Assembly (NCBI GenBank): GCA_964247055.1
Contig: OZ176053.1
Coordinates: 7,254,001 to 7,318,000 of the forward strand
Source: Paragordius varius
Taxonomy: Eukaryota > Nematomorpha
Length of the DNA: 64,000 nt
Direction: 5' to 3'
Shown here: piece after piece, positions 37,601 through 47,495 of the stretch
Position numbering within the stretch: the stretch's first letter is position 1
Layout: each line of letters starts with the position of its first letter
Program-made: the position numbers and the translations under genes
The notes under the pieces: model-generated
What the model saw: only the letters and a program-made list of their open reading frames with translations
Told to the model about the DNA's origin: nothing
Databases searched by the model: none

Positions 37601-39086
37601 AAAAATTTACAATTTAACATCAATGATGAGTTCAATCGCCCCTTCTGGAAAAGCTATATAAATTAATGTCAAAATTTAAGAGAGTCAATAACTTTATGAA
37701 ACATAAAAAGAAATAATCACTATTTTCCATTTTGGTTGATTCAGTAGAACTCACGATTGATTCGAAATCTTTGCTTGACGATGTTGATGGCATTTGTTCG
37801 AGCTCAAACGTATTACTATATTTTTTGATATATCCCTTTTCCATATCACCAATTTTTTGGGCTTTAGAATCCATCATTATTTCTGTAGAATCTTGTGGTT
37901 CATTATCTGTATCATCAGTAGGACAATACATAGAAACTGTGGCGGTCATAATTTGCAAAGGTGTTTGTCCCATGAGCCCTTTTGTCGTTTCTCTAAATTT
38001 GGAAGATTTGACACTACTCTTTCTCCGATGAATGATTCCACTAAGTCGCTGGATAGAAGTAACAGAACATAAATTGTGAGATCTCTATGACTTAAATTAA
38101 TTGCTACATTGAATTTTAGGCATAAGTTGAATTTCCTTTTAATTTGTTAATATTAATACAGAAAATTTATATGTAGGTTTATACAATCTAATCTATACTA
38201 AAATGTATTATTTAATTGTGGTTATTTATATTCACAAAAACTATACACCAAAGCAAACAAAACTAATATAAATATTGATAGAGAAGAAAGATAATTACAT
38301 CGGGGAAAGATAAACGGGAACTCAGAGACTTTGTCATAGTTTGAGAAGGTCTACCGTGCACATGATCTGATGGCGTCCCTTGTGTTTTGCTTAAAGAACT
38401 TACATCTCCTGACTTTTGCTTATTAACATAACGACTTTTATCTACAAGATATACGAATATGTATAATTTTATTTAGATAAAAAAATCTAATTAATATTTA
38501 TTAAAACACATTATAAGAAAAAATGTTACTTTTTAATTCAGTTTCAGAATCAAAATCCTCGGAAAACACCTGTTCTTCTCCGCTGTCTCGTGAAGAAAAA
38601 TTTTGTGAACTTTGCGTTTCTGAGATGGATTCGGGTTTAGACATAGCAAAAACTTCATATTCCGGACAAACAAATTTACCAATCTCTAAGATACCAGTCA
38701 GTCTAATCCATTAATAAATATATATTAATAGCAGATAAAATATTAAATAATTACTGATGGCTAAAAAAATCATGATACATAAAATTAGAACAAACATTAA
38801 AATTATACATGTAATCTATCAAATGCCAATAGTTATGGAAAGATGTCTCGGAAGTATAAATTAATATATTGTGCTCATAACGTCGTTGAATCGACAAAAA
38901 GGTAATGTCTTGAATGCGCCGAACAATCATAAGCAAATCTTGTACCTTTTTATTATCGGGATCGTAGGGTAGAGTGGGATTTTGCAGCTTTAACTATTAA
39001 AAATTTAGTTATTATTGTAATTTTAATTTTAAGTGTACAATTAAAAATATTATACATTATGAAAAGAAGAAAGCATTAAATTTTAA

Positions 39087-39130
<44 letters not shown>

Positions 39131-42100
39131 TCATATTCACCCTAAAATAAATTAAGTGTTTTTTAAGATTAAAAATTACTTATATTTTTTTATATTTTTA
39201 AAAAATAAAATTTTGTTTAAAAAAACAATATTGAAAAAAATAAACTATGCCATAGGGTTGTATATATTATTGCTGAGTTACAGCACGAAAACACATTTAT
39301 TTTTAGGGTGTTGAATTGTTTAAGGGTGAATTTAAATTGCTTAAGGGTGAATCTGAATTGTAAATGGTGTATATATTATATATCATATGTGAAATATTCC
39401 AAATAAGGCAACCTTAAAAACTTGTGTTTATTTATCTAAAAATACCATTTTTATTTAAATGGCCCTATATTCAAACACAAGGAAAGGTATCACCAAAATA
39501 AGCATCGAACAAGTTTAATAAAATAATTTTCGATGATTGAATAGTTTTGTAATTTTTAAGGCCAATTTAAACACAATTAATCAGTTATGGCTCTATTTTT
39601 TTTTACACATAAATTAAATCATGGTAAAATTGCGCTAGCACCTGACTAACAAGCACACGTATCAATAACGCCACTATACAATTCAAAGGATCCACCATAT
39701 CATGCATGGCAAATCGGGCCAGAAATAAATCTTGAGTCGTCGCGGTGTTAACATTGGAGGTGTGCCAACTCCACCAATCTGCAAATTGTTTATCCGTTTT
39801 TTCACGCATAATGAGTTTGCGTTTAATTTCTTCATTATCAGCTTCATCGTCGTCGTTTCCAGATGAATAAAGGTCTGACAAAGTGGTATTTTCATTATAC
39901 AATTTATTTGGGTTAAGAGAGCTAGGGTAGCCGTACATCATTGTGAAATAATTGTAAATATCAAATAATTTGGGGCTTTTAAAACATTCGGCTTTCAGGG
40001 ATTCCAACAAAGGCAAAAACGCTTTCTTTAGTAAATACTCTAGCGGTAGGGCCACTTTGGATGTTGTGAGAAACTGGGTTATAAAACGTATAAATTAAAA
40101 GGCTATCACAGAATTTTCATTAATATTTAATCAAAAAATTTAAAACAAAGTATTGAAATAATAGTTTAGAGTCTATTTTTCCCTTTTTATAGATTAAAGG
40201 GTAAGTACACAATTATATCAGGACTTGTGAAACCTTTAAGCTCGGCCCAGACTGACAGTGATGAAGCAAAAAATAGGTAGTTTCGGGGTTCGAACCCTGA
40301 CACTACAGTACCTAGTGTAAGAGTTCGACGCCCTATACCATCACACAATATTGCTAAACTAAATTTAAAAGTAAATTCAAACTCGGATCTACAAATTACA
40401 ATTAACCGAACAACTATCATAAAAATTTCTCCAATCACTATCCATGAAAATCACAAAAAGTAAAATTATACTTCGATCCATAGAAAGGCGTAAAAAATAT
40501 TTTCAATTTTTTCAACGCCTCCCACCACATCCCAACAATCTATGAGCAGACGATTCTTAATGAAATCAAACATGGTGTGATTCGGTTCAAATTGGAGTGG
40601 GGACATATCAAGATCAAACGTTTTTTTTAACAAAACTTGTAAGTCAGTATTTTTGCAGGGCAAGGCATCAGAATACCAAACTAAGGCCTGCATCCATTGG
40701 GGCATAAGGAGTTGCCAAGCATCATATTCAATCAAATCGTATGGGATAAGACAAAAAAGACGAAATAGGCCAGCCTCAATAAAATCATAATTCCTTTGTC
40801 GTTTATTTTTGGTGAGGTAGGGGTTCGTTACCAAACCTATCAATAGGGGTTGATACAAATACTTATAATTAAAATGCGTTTACCGGTAAAAATTTAAAAA
40901 TATTTTTTTACGTTCGACAAAGATTACTTTTAAATATCGTAAATTTTTGCTTATAATAAATTTATTGCTAAATTCAATAATCTCAGCATATAAAATATAA
41001 TAATCGGATTGACCCCAAAATGCACGGTCATAATTATTCAATCAATATCGCAAATTAATATATATGTGTGTGTAAATAAGTAAACAATGAAAATTAAAAT
41101 TGGTTGAAATAGAAGTTCTATTTAAAAAAATCAGGAATAATTTATTATTTTAAAATTTAATTTTTAACATTGATTCATTAATATTATAAATTGATAAACA
41201 TCAATTTTAGGAGAAGCCAAGCCCTGTACGCATGCATATAATTTTAAATTAAGGCACAAGAAAAATAAAAATCAATATTTACTATTCAAAAATCTCGAGA
41301 ATTCAAACTAAATATCTTATACCAGATAAAAGATTAGGTTGATTTGCATTACCACTGGAGGTTGAACCAGCTCCACCACCTTCGGCAGCTTTTTTCCTGT
41401 GATAAATGAAAAGATCGTATATGCTTTTAGCAAAATCTGGTGGTCGTGGACTCAAACACAACATAAAAATTTGTTGAAAACGATTGGTAAAAGCCTTGCA
41501 TATGGGTCCATCGAAATCAATATTGGCGGCATTAGGGATAATATTTTTTGCTCCGAAAAGTGCCATGGGATCAAAGCATGTGCCTTTTATACTTGTCCAA
41601 TCAAATTTAAATTGTTCAATTGTGGTTTTCTCCTTAATCCAATCACAAATTTTAGTTGATTTTAGCGTTTCAATAGATGTAGCGACTCCACCCTCAGGCA
41701 AATATGCCGTTGAATCAAACCATTGAAAAAGAGCGGCTAAGAGTCGCCCAAATTCTTCCTGAAAACAAAATATTGGGTATATTAGGGCTAGAAAAAATAT
41801 CATTCTATTTATTCTTTGTATAAAAAAACCCAAATATGATATAACTTTAGATTACATAGGGGGCATTGTCGGTATGCTTAGTTAATCCCATCAAAAGGTA
41901 TAGACCATATCTACTAAGTAGTAATCTTTCATCATACGTAAATGATCTTTGATGATTCTTTTGTTTGATAGATGTCCCGGTAGTATTATTTGCACCAACT
42001 ACATACGTTTTCATAACAAAAATGATATGTTTAACTGGTAAATGGTTTGAATTATTATAAAAAAATATTAAATCTTCCAAAAAAAAGTATTTTACATGAT

Positions 42101-42381
42101 TGATTATTTATGGCGCTAAGTGTCTCCTCTTCATCCTTCAGTGAATGATAAGTCAAAGTATGTTGTTTTTCCAAATGTTTTCGACTCCAAATAGATTTAG
42201 ATTTGTTTCTCGATTTATGCGAAAGGGTTGATTTTTTGCCCCCGCTAAGTTTAACATTGGATGTGGCGGATGTCCCATTAAATTTTTTCTTGCTTCCGAA
42301 ACCCATTTTACGATTGATAGGCTTTACATTACCAAGCAACCTATTGGTAATATAACATACATATATACAATGTCCACAATA

Positions 42382-42413
<32 letters not shown>

Positions 42414-45400
42414 TCTGATAGGAAAACTTATGGTGCTTTTGGTTTTGACCCTTATGAGTGATAATAAAGTTTGTTACACTTTTGTGGTAGAAAATGGCAA
42501 AATTTGCGCATATTTTTTGAACAGAACTTTTTGGTAAAAGCTAAATGCTTCATTTCAAATAATATCACTAATATATATCTTAGTATACATATAAAAAGCA
42601 AAACAAATTTTCTAAAAAAATTTAATTGTTAGATGTGGGCTAGAAAAATCCCATATTTTTTTATTTTCATAAAATGGGCTAGTTCTCTTAAAATAAACGC
42701 AAAAATGCCACGATGCGATGATTTTAAATATATAAGCTAAATTTTGATATCAACTAAAGATTATTTTAAATAAATGCATATCTTATTTAAAAATTTGGTT
42801 GTTTTCAAAATTTGTTGAAGCGTATATTTTACACTATTTTCAACGCTGGAAAGGATATAAAAACACTTTTACTATAAAATAAATTCGATAATGCTGAACA
42901 TTTCTATTACCTAAGATTTTCAATTAAACTATATATTCGACTTTAATTTAATGTTAAAAAAAATTGTGTTTTTTTACAAAAGTTTACCAAATTTTTAAAG
43001 TGCAAACAAACTTTTTTTTATAAATAAAACAAATTTTCGAAAAAACTGCGGTTGTATGGGTTATGTTTTCTAAAAAGGGACAAAACAAAGACGATATATT
43101 TAGAATGTGGTATTATGATAACACGTTTACCTAACGATAGATTCAATCTTAACAAAATTTTGATCTTTAAACAAGCCCTTGAAATCTTCTTCAAACAATG
43201 GAGCATCAGATTCGGCATCAGAAAGATCAGAAAATGATTTTGACGTTGCCGTGGGGGAATTGTTTATCCACAATTCTTGCACTGGACCCTGAAAGCAATG
43301 GTCTTGATGCGTTTTGTGTTTAAAGGTAAAACATTCCGTACAAAATCGAAGTGGTGTATTATCATTCAAATTTCTACATTCCAAACCAAAACAAGTAAAT
43401 TCTGCACGTGATTTCATGTTATCTTTGCAATTCTAACAATATGATAAATATAAATAAATTTAAAACTAATATGAAAATGCCATATATTACATATTTTCTA
43501 ACATAAATCATTACTATTTTTAGTTGCAAACGACCAACGTTTAAACAAGTAAGATTGGGTCACATCTGGGCAATTGTTAATTATTTAAATTTTTTATGTA
43601 AAATCACCAGCAAGTGACTTCTTTAAATTATCTTAATTTCGACCATACTGACAACTATTTTGGATTCCTACCAATGTATCAATAATACCAAAACATTACC
43701 CAACATATGGCGATTGAATCTTTCACATTTCGTGTAATATATTTTTGAGTATTAATTTTTGTCAAAAATAGTATAGTAAAAAAGGCGTGATAGGGGCGCC
43801 AAACTCTTACATAATAATATGTAAAGGGGTAGATTTCTAACCCCAGAACTAAGCAATTTTTCCATCAACTGTCAGCAATGTGCAGGCGAGTTTTGCTTTA
43901 AGTACTAATAGATTAATAATCAACCTTTGATAAAAAAGGTAAAAAGAGGTTCTAAACTGTATAATTTGTATTTTTTAGCATCAATACAGCAAAGTTAATA
44001 TTTATAAGGGATTATAATTATAAAAATATTAATTATTTTTATATGCCATACAGTCGAAACCATGATATAGGGCATATTATAACTGTCGCTTATAATATAT
44101 TAGCATTTCACATTTGTTAAAAAATATATTTATTAAAGTTTAGTTGCCAAATATAGTTTAAAGTTATACTTTCCATTCACACCGAATCGATATATGTTTC
44201 AAGGGAGAAACTAATGGTAAAAACTGTTTTTCCATTAATTTTGCATCTATGCCTTTCATTGAGGACGTTATCAAGTCGTAACATGTGGTACAAAATATTG
44301 TGGGTGGTCCTCGTTCACAATATTTTTGACTTATCAAAGGATTTATGCAAATCTTAACAAAAATAGATCAAACAGAATTATTAAACAATATAAAGTTTTT
44401 TATTAATTCCGTTGTAATTATGACCATAATGCTACCTGGGTTCCTGAAAAGTTTTTCAGCTCTGCACATTTGATATTTTGACATTTGGGCCTTCCCCACG
44501 CTTATGCAAAAATACATTATAATTTTACTAAAATATATATTTTTTAAAAAGAATCAAAGAATCCGTGATATATAGCATCCCCTCCCCCCTTATAGTTAGT
44601 TTTTAGGCGTCAATAAAATAACAGGCTTATGCTATCTATCATGCAAATTTATATAAAATCCTAGGTTTAACGTTATAATCTGTGAGGATTGAGTAATGGC
44701 ATAAATATACTAGTAGATAAGTACTTTGGAGACTTATGATAACCCAAAAATAAAATCTTGTAAATTTTGCAAATAATTATATCAATAGTTTTTTGGAAAA
44801 AATTTCAAAAAACAATTTCAAAATCCCTTAAAAAACGGTCATAATGCACAACATAAGCCATGTATTCCTTTAATAGGCGTCAGTATGGGGAGGTTAGTTT
44901 CATAAAATTATTCATTATAAACTATGTTATTTGATGCAGGTTCTTTAAATCATAGATAACACCGAATTAAAAACTTACATATAAATTTGGATTTTCGATC
45001 AGACGGGTTAGGGTTTAGCGAGGGCCAATACGTAAATAATAATTTTGCACAAGTGTAATGCGCATTTTCGTTTCCATACGCTATAACTGATATCAAGTCC
45101 TAAACAATTTTCGACGATGAATGAAAAAAATATATGAAAGTTTAAAATTAATTTGGTTTTCATACTTTTTAACATGCCAAAATCCAACATATACTTTCAA
45201 AATTTTAACATATATCTTTTAATTTAGCAGGTCAAAATTAATGTATAGCAAATAATAATTATTGCAGAAATAAGAAAGAAAATCGGCATTATTAAACTCT
45301 TGTCGGAAAAGTTACAAAACCAAAAAACGGTTCCGATAAATAATTGTTAAATTTTTTTTATTATCCAAAATTTTTTAATTTTAATGTCATGGTAGTTTTT

Positions 45401-47482
45401 AAATTTATTAAATAAATTAGGGACAATATATTTTCTTAGATCATAAGCCTATATTGAGTCTCTGTACCAAGGCCAAGGCGAGGTCCAGCATCCAGCGGCC
45501 CTCAAAAAAACTGGATATCCATAATTTGTAAAATGCTCATAAAATTTAGTAAAATCAACATTTCAAAAATATGTTTTCTAATTTAGTTTATTCAATTCGC
45601 AAGAATAGAAAAAAATGTTTTATTTGTCTGCATTTCTCAGTCTCTAATTATATAAATGTCTATATTTTTATTTTAAATGCGGCCCGCCGTTTTCTTAAAA
45701 TATTTCGCTCGCGAAGACATTTGCGTTGGGCCCCGTTTTATACTATATCAAAATAATAGACAAATTATAAACTATAAAAAAATAACCATTTGACCAAAAA
45801 AATAATGGAACCGAAACAGTAACTATTTTGGCTAAAATACTGAAATCGAGACCAAAATTTTTTGTCAAAATAAATCTTTAAAATCGAAACCGAGGTCATT
45901 GGGTCAAAAAAGCGCTTTATAAAAATATTGGTAGGAGTGTTTGGAACCAGAAGCAGTAACAAAAAAATTGACCTACCACCATAACCATAGTATATAATAT
46001 ATGAAGTGTAAATGTCAATAAAATCAGAAAATATATACTTTTGTAACATTATATTGTTATTCTATTAGGCAAAAAAGCAAGAAATTATCACTAGAAACTT
46101 TTTAAACCACTTAAATTAATGGGGAAAAAATAATTTAAAAATATGTAAAAATATTTTAATTTAAATCACACAGCTTAAACCACGATTTTATGCATGCAAA
46201 TTACAGTGTCACGAAAGTATTCTTACCAATTTTAAACATATATTGTGGTAAATAAACTTTTTGTTTTTACACCCACACAATATATTTTTAATTTTAGGGC
46301 CCTAATTCTGAGAAAATAATTAGAATGTTAATTAATATAATGTTAAACTAATATATATTTTATATGATAATTTCTTGGTCATCATTTTATATTTAGCAAA
46401 ACAACAATATATATAAATATATACTATTTTAATTATACTGACGACAAAATATATACTACTTAAATACAAATGCATCAAATAAAACACAGAAAATTCCATT
46501 GATCACATTACACATAACTGAATCAATATTTCAAAGAAAATCATATATAACCAACAAAGGAATATATTATAAATTTTTGATGTAATAATTTTAATAAGAA
46601 TAATAAATCAATAATTATGTACATGCAATAGATATATTCATTTTCCGGAGGGATAACAGCGTGCACAACATAAAAGGCATGCATCATCATCTTACAAAAA
46701 CTAAACACTTAAACGCCTTGTGTAGAAATTGTTATACTTCGTAAAAATTAAGTTTATAAGCCATAAATGTTTCACACAATTGTGCTTGATAAGCTATAAA
46801 AAAAACATTGTTAAATAAAATTTTAAACCTTTTTCTTGCATATTATTGAAAGCGTTTGATAAAATGGATGGAACAGCAAAATAGGCATAATTAATATTGG
46901 AATCATCTATGTGATTGTTAAAATTTCAAAAAGCATACTATATACAACTGGGATTATTTTGTAGGTTAAGATGTCCAAAATTTCTTTGTAAAAAATATGA
47001 GGTAAAACCAAAAACAAATTTGACAGTTTAAAGGGGAGTTCTTGTAAATTTTCATAATCCATAAAAATGTAGGAGGTTTCATAAGCAGTAATAATTATTT
47101 TGGCCAGAGCTATATATTATCAAAAAGGCATTACCATATTCATTGTCATTAATATAGGGAAATGTTACAACTATTTTGTCCAAAATATTAGAGAACTGGG
47201 GATAATTTAAATTAGGGAAAACCGATATTCTATCGGTACTTCTTTGCAGATTAAACATATCAAACGTAATTTCATTACAATCCTTGAGAATGCTGATATA
47301 AAAAAAATAAATTATACTTATCAAATGTCAATATAAAATATTTAAGCCCGTTAGCCAACTCAACCCCACTAGGTATGGGTACCACATTGTGAATCACTCG
47401 ATTACAAAGTGCATCCAAATTGTTTAATTTGGAGTTGACTAGAATTAAAATCAAATTTACAAGATATATATTTTGTTCCCAT
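22880..47482 (-). CDS. UNC79: UNC79, NALCN channel complex subunit (about 44 exons, about 3,250 codons)
   Basis: UNC79 is the large HEAT-repeat-like cytosolic protein that, with UNC80, stabilises and traffics the NALCN sodium-leak channel in neurons. I identify it by continuous co-linear resemblance to vertebrate UNC79. The start MGTKYISFNSKL mirrors MSTKAEQFASKI. Then come CNRVIHNVVPIPSG, DLISVIAYG, a Cys-rich pair, FQWFDSTAYLP, LFRLFCLIPYDLIEYDAW, LAVPLLNRC and MKLWIKALTIIYFK. Splice sites are GT-AG and phases agree across nearly all exons. Two junctions (32,036/31,875 and 26,546/26,310) do not phase and may hide microexons. The first five introns are 22-35 nt; later ones reach 1.9 kb. The protein looks longer than the roughly 2,600 residues of vertebrate UNC79 because of polar inserts. 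The last exon and stop are the least certain part. It is divergent from PDSS2. Confidence 0.93.
31140..31425 (+). mobile_element. Antisense relic of a LINE 3' end
   Basis: Plus-strand DNA in a UNC79 intron reads RLSWLGHIEHRDDDKI and, after a gap, a GRPLKTWHK-like phrase when frame changes are ignored. These are the [LW]GH-x-x-R and GRP-x-x-[TS]W signatures seen at the C-terminus of the other LINEs here. Old and strongly decayed. Confidence 0.55.
32225..33698 (-). mobile_element. 5'-truncated RTE-like LINE with open reverse-transcriptase frame
   Basis: Minus strand, inside a UNC79 intron, sense to the host gene. The frame is open from the 5' truncation near 33,698 to a stop at 32,235. RT blocks: KSIIFPIFKNKGD, SSYRPLKLLEH, FAFSAGKSTIDPIFLVRQLQ, LFVDLEKAYDSVPR, NTGLHQGSVLSPLLF and the catalytic LYADDLIITA. 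A zinc-finger-like CPVC-x8-LCCTKCRNWVHKKC follows, then the C-terminal RLRYYGHIQRM and GRPKLTWSKQ. The endonuclease domain is lost by 5' truncation. The 3' end shortly after the stop is a (GGAT)n-like tail. An uninterrupted coding frame implies a recent insertion. The tail lies about 60 bp from the next UNC79 3' splice site. Confidence 0.87.
33826..34062. mobile_element. Non-autonomous element, copy 1 (GCGGCC-ended)
   Basis: Shares ATCCATAATTTG(C/T)AAAAT, TTCAATT(G/C)GCAA and flanking GCGGCC...GGCGCGC-type ends with 45,470-45,735. It lies in a UNC79 intron right next to the exon ending at 34,083. Minus-strand translation of its terminal GC-rich repeat artificially prolongs the exon's open frame to 34,003. 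The real donor is GTAAGA at 34,082-34,077. Confidence 0.5.
34083..42340 (-). CDS. UNC79: UNC79 central exons
   Basis: Exons: 42340-42096, 42073-41856, 41758-41309, 40861-40472, 40073-39609, 38993-38809, 38702-38530, 38441-38299, 38048-37721, 37562-37391, 37318-36532, 36418-36266, 35597-35436, 34975-34729, 34433-34083. The first two are separated by a 22-nt intron (42,074-42,095). The best family matches are RLLLSRYGLYLLMGLTKHTD, LLAALFQWFDSTAYLPEGG, MLCLSPRPPDFAK, FDLDMSPLQF and DWKIRLP. 37,318-36,532 is a 262-codon exon. The four exons 38,702-37,391 encode a polar, Ser/Thr/Glu-rich insert that probably accounts for much of the extra length. The 36,266 and 39,609 boundaries were chosen for phase and are less certain. 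Confidence 0.82.
34579..34613. repeat. (TA)n microsatellite
   Basis: About 35 bp of TA repeat in a UNC79 intron. Similar tracts occur at 23,855-23,878, 35,399-35,423 and 42,389-42,412. Confidence 0.9.
39091..39126. repeat. (TA)n microsatellite
   Basis: 36 bp of TA repeat in the 39.0-39.6 kb UNC79 intron. Confidence 0.9.
40190..40345 (-). mobile_element. tRNA-like SINE, copy 1
   Basis: On the minus strand: GATGGTATAGGGCGTCGAAC, then ACTCTTACAC, then CAGGGTTCGAACCCC. GGTTCGAACCC matches the RNA-polymerase-III B box / T-arm consensus (GGTTCGANNCC). The A-box-like stretch lies about 45 nt upstream. The body continues with CATCACTGTCAG and GGGCCGAGC. The same order of motifs occurs at 43.8 kb, so this is a dispersed SINE and not a tRNA gene: there is no cloverleaf acceptor stem or anticodon arm. 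It lies in a UNC79 intron, sense to the host. Confidence 0.65.
40900..40990 (+). repeat. Solo arm of TIR family T
   Basis: TTTTTTTACGTTCGACAAAG followed by ATTACTTTTAAATATCG and TATAATAAATTTATTGCTAA. Clearly related to the arms at 16.96 and 17.85 kb and the copy at 60.06 kb. No partner arm nearby. Confidence 0.6.
42074..42095 (-). other. 22-nt intron of UNC79
   Basis: GTAAAA...GGAAG, 22 nt, phase 1. It links NNQS to a frame that runs without a break into RLLLSRYGLYLLMGL. No independent homology exists right at the junction, so support is from phase and consensus only. Confidence 0.6.
42425..42990 (+). repeat. Dispersed repeat family R, copy 3 (longest)
   Basis: The first half matches 8,525-8,830 and the second half matches the reverse complement of 9,700-10,250. 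This copy therefore shows the family's contiguous layout. It lies in a UNC79 intron. No coding capacity seen. Confidence 0.6.
43131..47482 (-). CDS. UNC79: UNC79 N-terminal exons 1-10
   Basis: Exons (minus, 5' to 3'): 47482-47461, 47438-47318, 47292-47135, 47109-46939, 46906-46829, 46793-46738, 45099-44979, 44500-44436, 44352-44170, 43432-43131. Running phase is consistent throughout. The first exon is only 22 nt and carries the ATG plus seven and one-third codons. Residues around 290-390 hold a Cys/His-rich block (CxxxxC ... CTTC; then NCKDNMKSRAEFTCFGLEC ... CTECFTFKHKTH). It matches the paired-cysteine region of vertebrate UNC79 (NCSSHVRRAVVTCFSAGCC). It may bind metal; I see no proof. Exons 1-6 are packed into 745 bp with introns of 22, 25, 25, 32 and 35 nt. 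A 1.6-kb intron follows. Confidence 0.9.
43785..43925 (+). mobile_element. tRNA-like SINE, copy 2 (diverged)
   Basis: GGCGTGATAGGGGCGCCAAA, CTCTTACATAATAATATG, then a decayed B box (GGTAGATTTCTAACCCC), CATCAACTGTCAG and GCAGGCGAG. It is co-linear with the SINE at 40.2-40.3 kb on the other strand. The B box is damaged, so it is probably transcriptionally dead. Confidence 0.55.
45470..45735. mobile_element. Non-autonomous element, copy 2 (GCGGCC-ended)
   Basis: Left GC-rich end CCAGCGGCCCTC (about 45,495) and right end GCGGCCCGCCG...GCTCGCGAAG (about 45,680-45,720), with an AT-rich core shared with 33.83-34.06 kb. Such GCGGCCC ends occur in hAT-derived MITEs; the superfamily is tentative. Confidence 0.45.
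46794..47317 (-). other. Four ultrashort UNC79 introns (25, 25, 32, 35 nt)
   Basis: Introns at 47,293-47,317 (25 nt), 47,110-47,134 (25 nt), 46,907-46,938 (32 nt) and 46,794-46,828 (35 nt). All are GT-AG with TATAG, CAG or ATAG acceptors. Removal gives NEYALAKIIITAYET, PVVYNDSNINYAYF and QEKAYQAQLCETFMAYK, which align with the vertebrate UNC79 N-terminal region. Confidence 0.85.
47439..47460 (-). other. 22-nt first intron of UNC79
   Basis: GTAAATTTG...TTCTAG, 22 nt, phase 1, following a 22-nt first exon. Joining gives MGTKYISFNSKLNNL, colinear with vertebrate MSTKAEQFASKIRYL. No other in-frame ATG is available upstream of the CNRVIHNV exon. Confidence 0.85.
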
Positions 47483-47495
47483 CAAAACTTATGCC
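47483..47495. promoter_or_regulatory. 13-bp divergent start-codon gap, UNC79/PDSS2
   Basis: Only 13 bp separate the UNC79 ATG (47,482, minus) from the PDSS2 ATG (47,496, plus). Any conventional 5' UTR of one gene must overlap the coding sequence of the other, unless leaders are supplied by trans-splicing. The position must sit inside or beside a bidirectional promoter. No TATA box can be assigned with confidence; AT-rich stretches lie on both sides. Confidence 0.7.

Noticed and set aside
37624-37653. An extra UNC79 exon after a TATAG acceptor at 37,654
   Set aside because: No donor gives a phase that connects to exon 37562-37391, whereas joining 37,721 directly to 37,562 phases perfectly.
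40187-40438. A possible tRNA gene around GGTTCGAACC
   Set aside because: There is a perfect T-arm-like B box, but no acceptor stem, anticodon arm or D-arm can be folded in the right spacing, and a second diverged copy exists at 43.8 kb. SINE is the better call.
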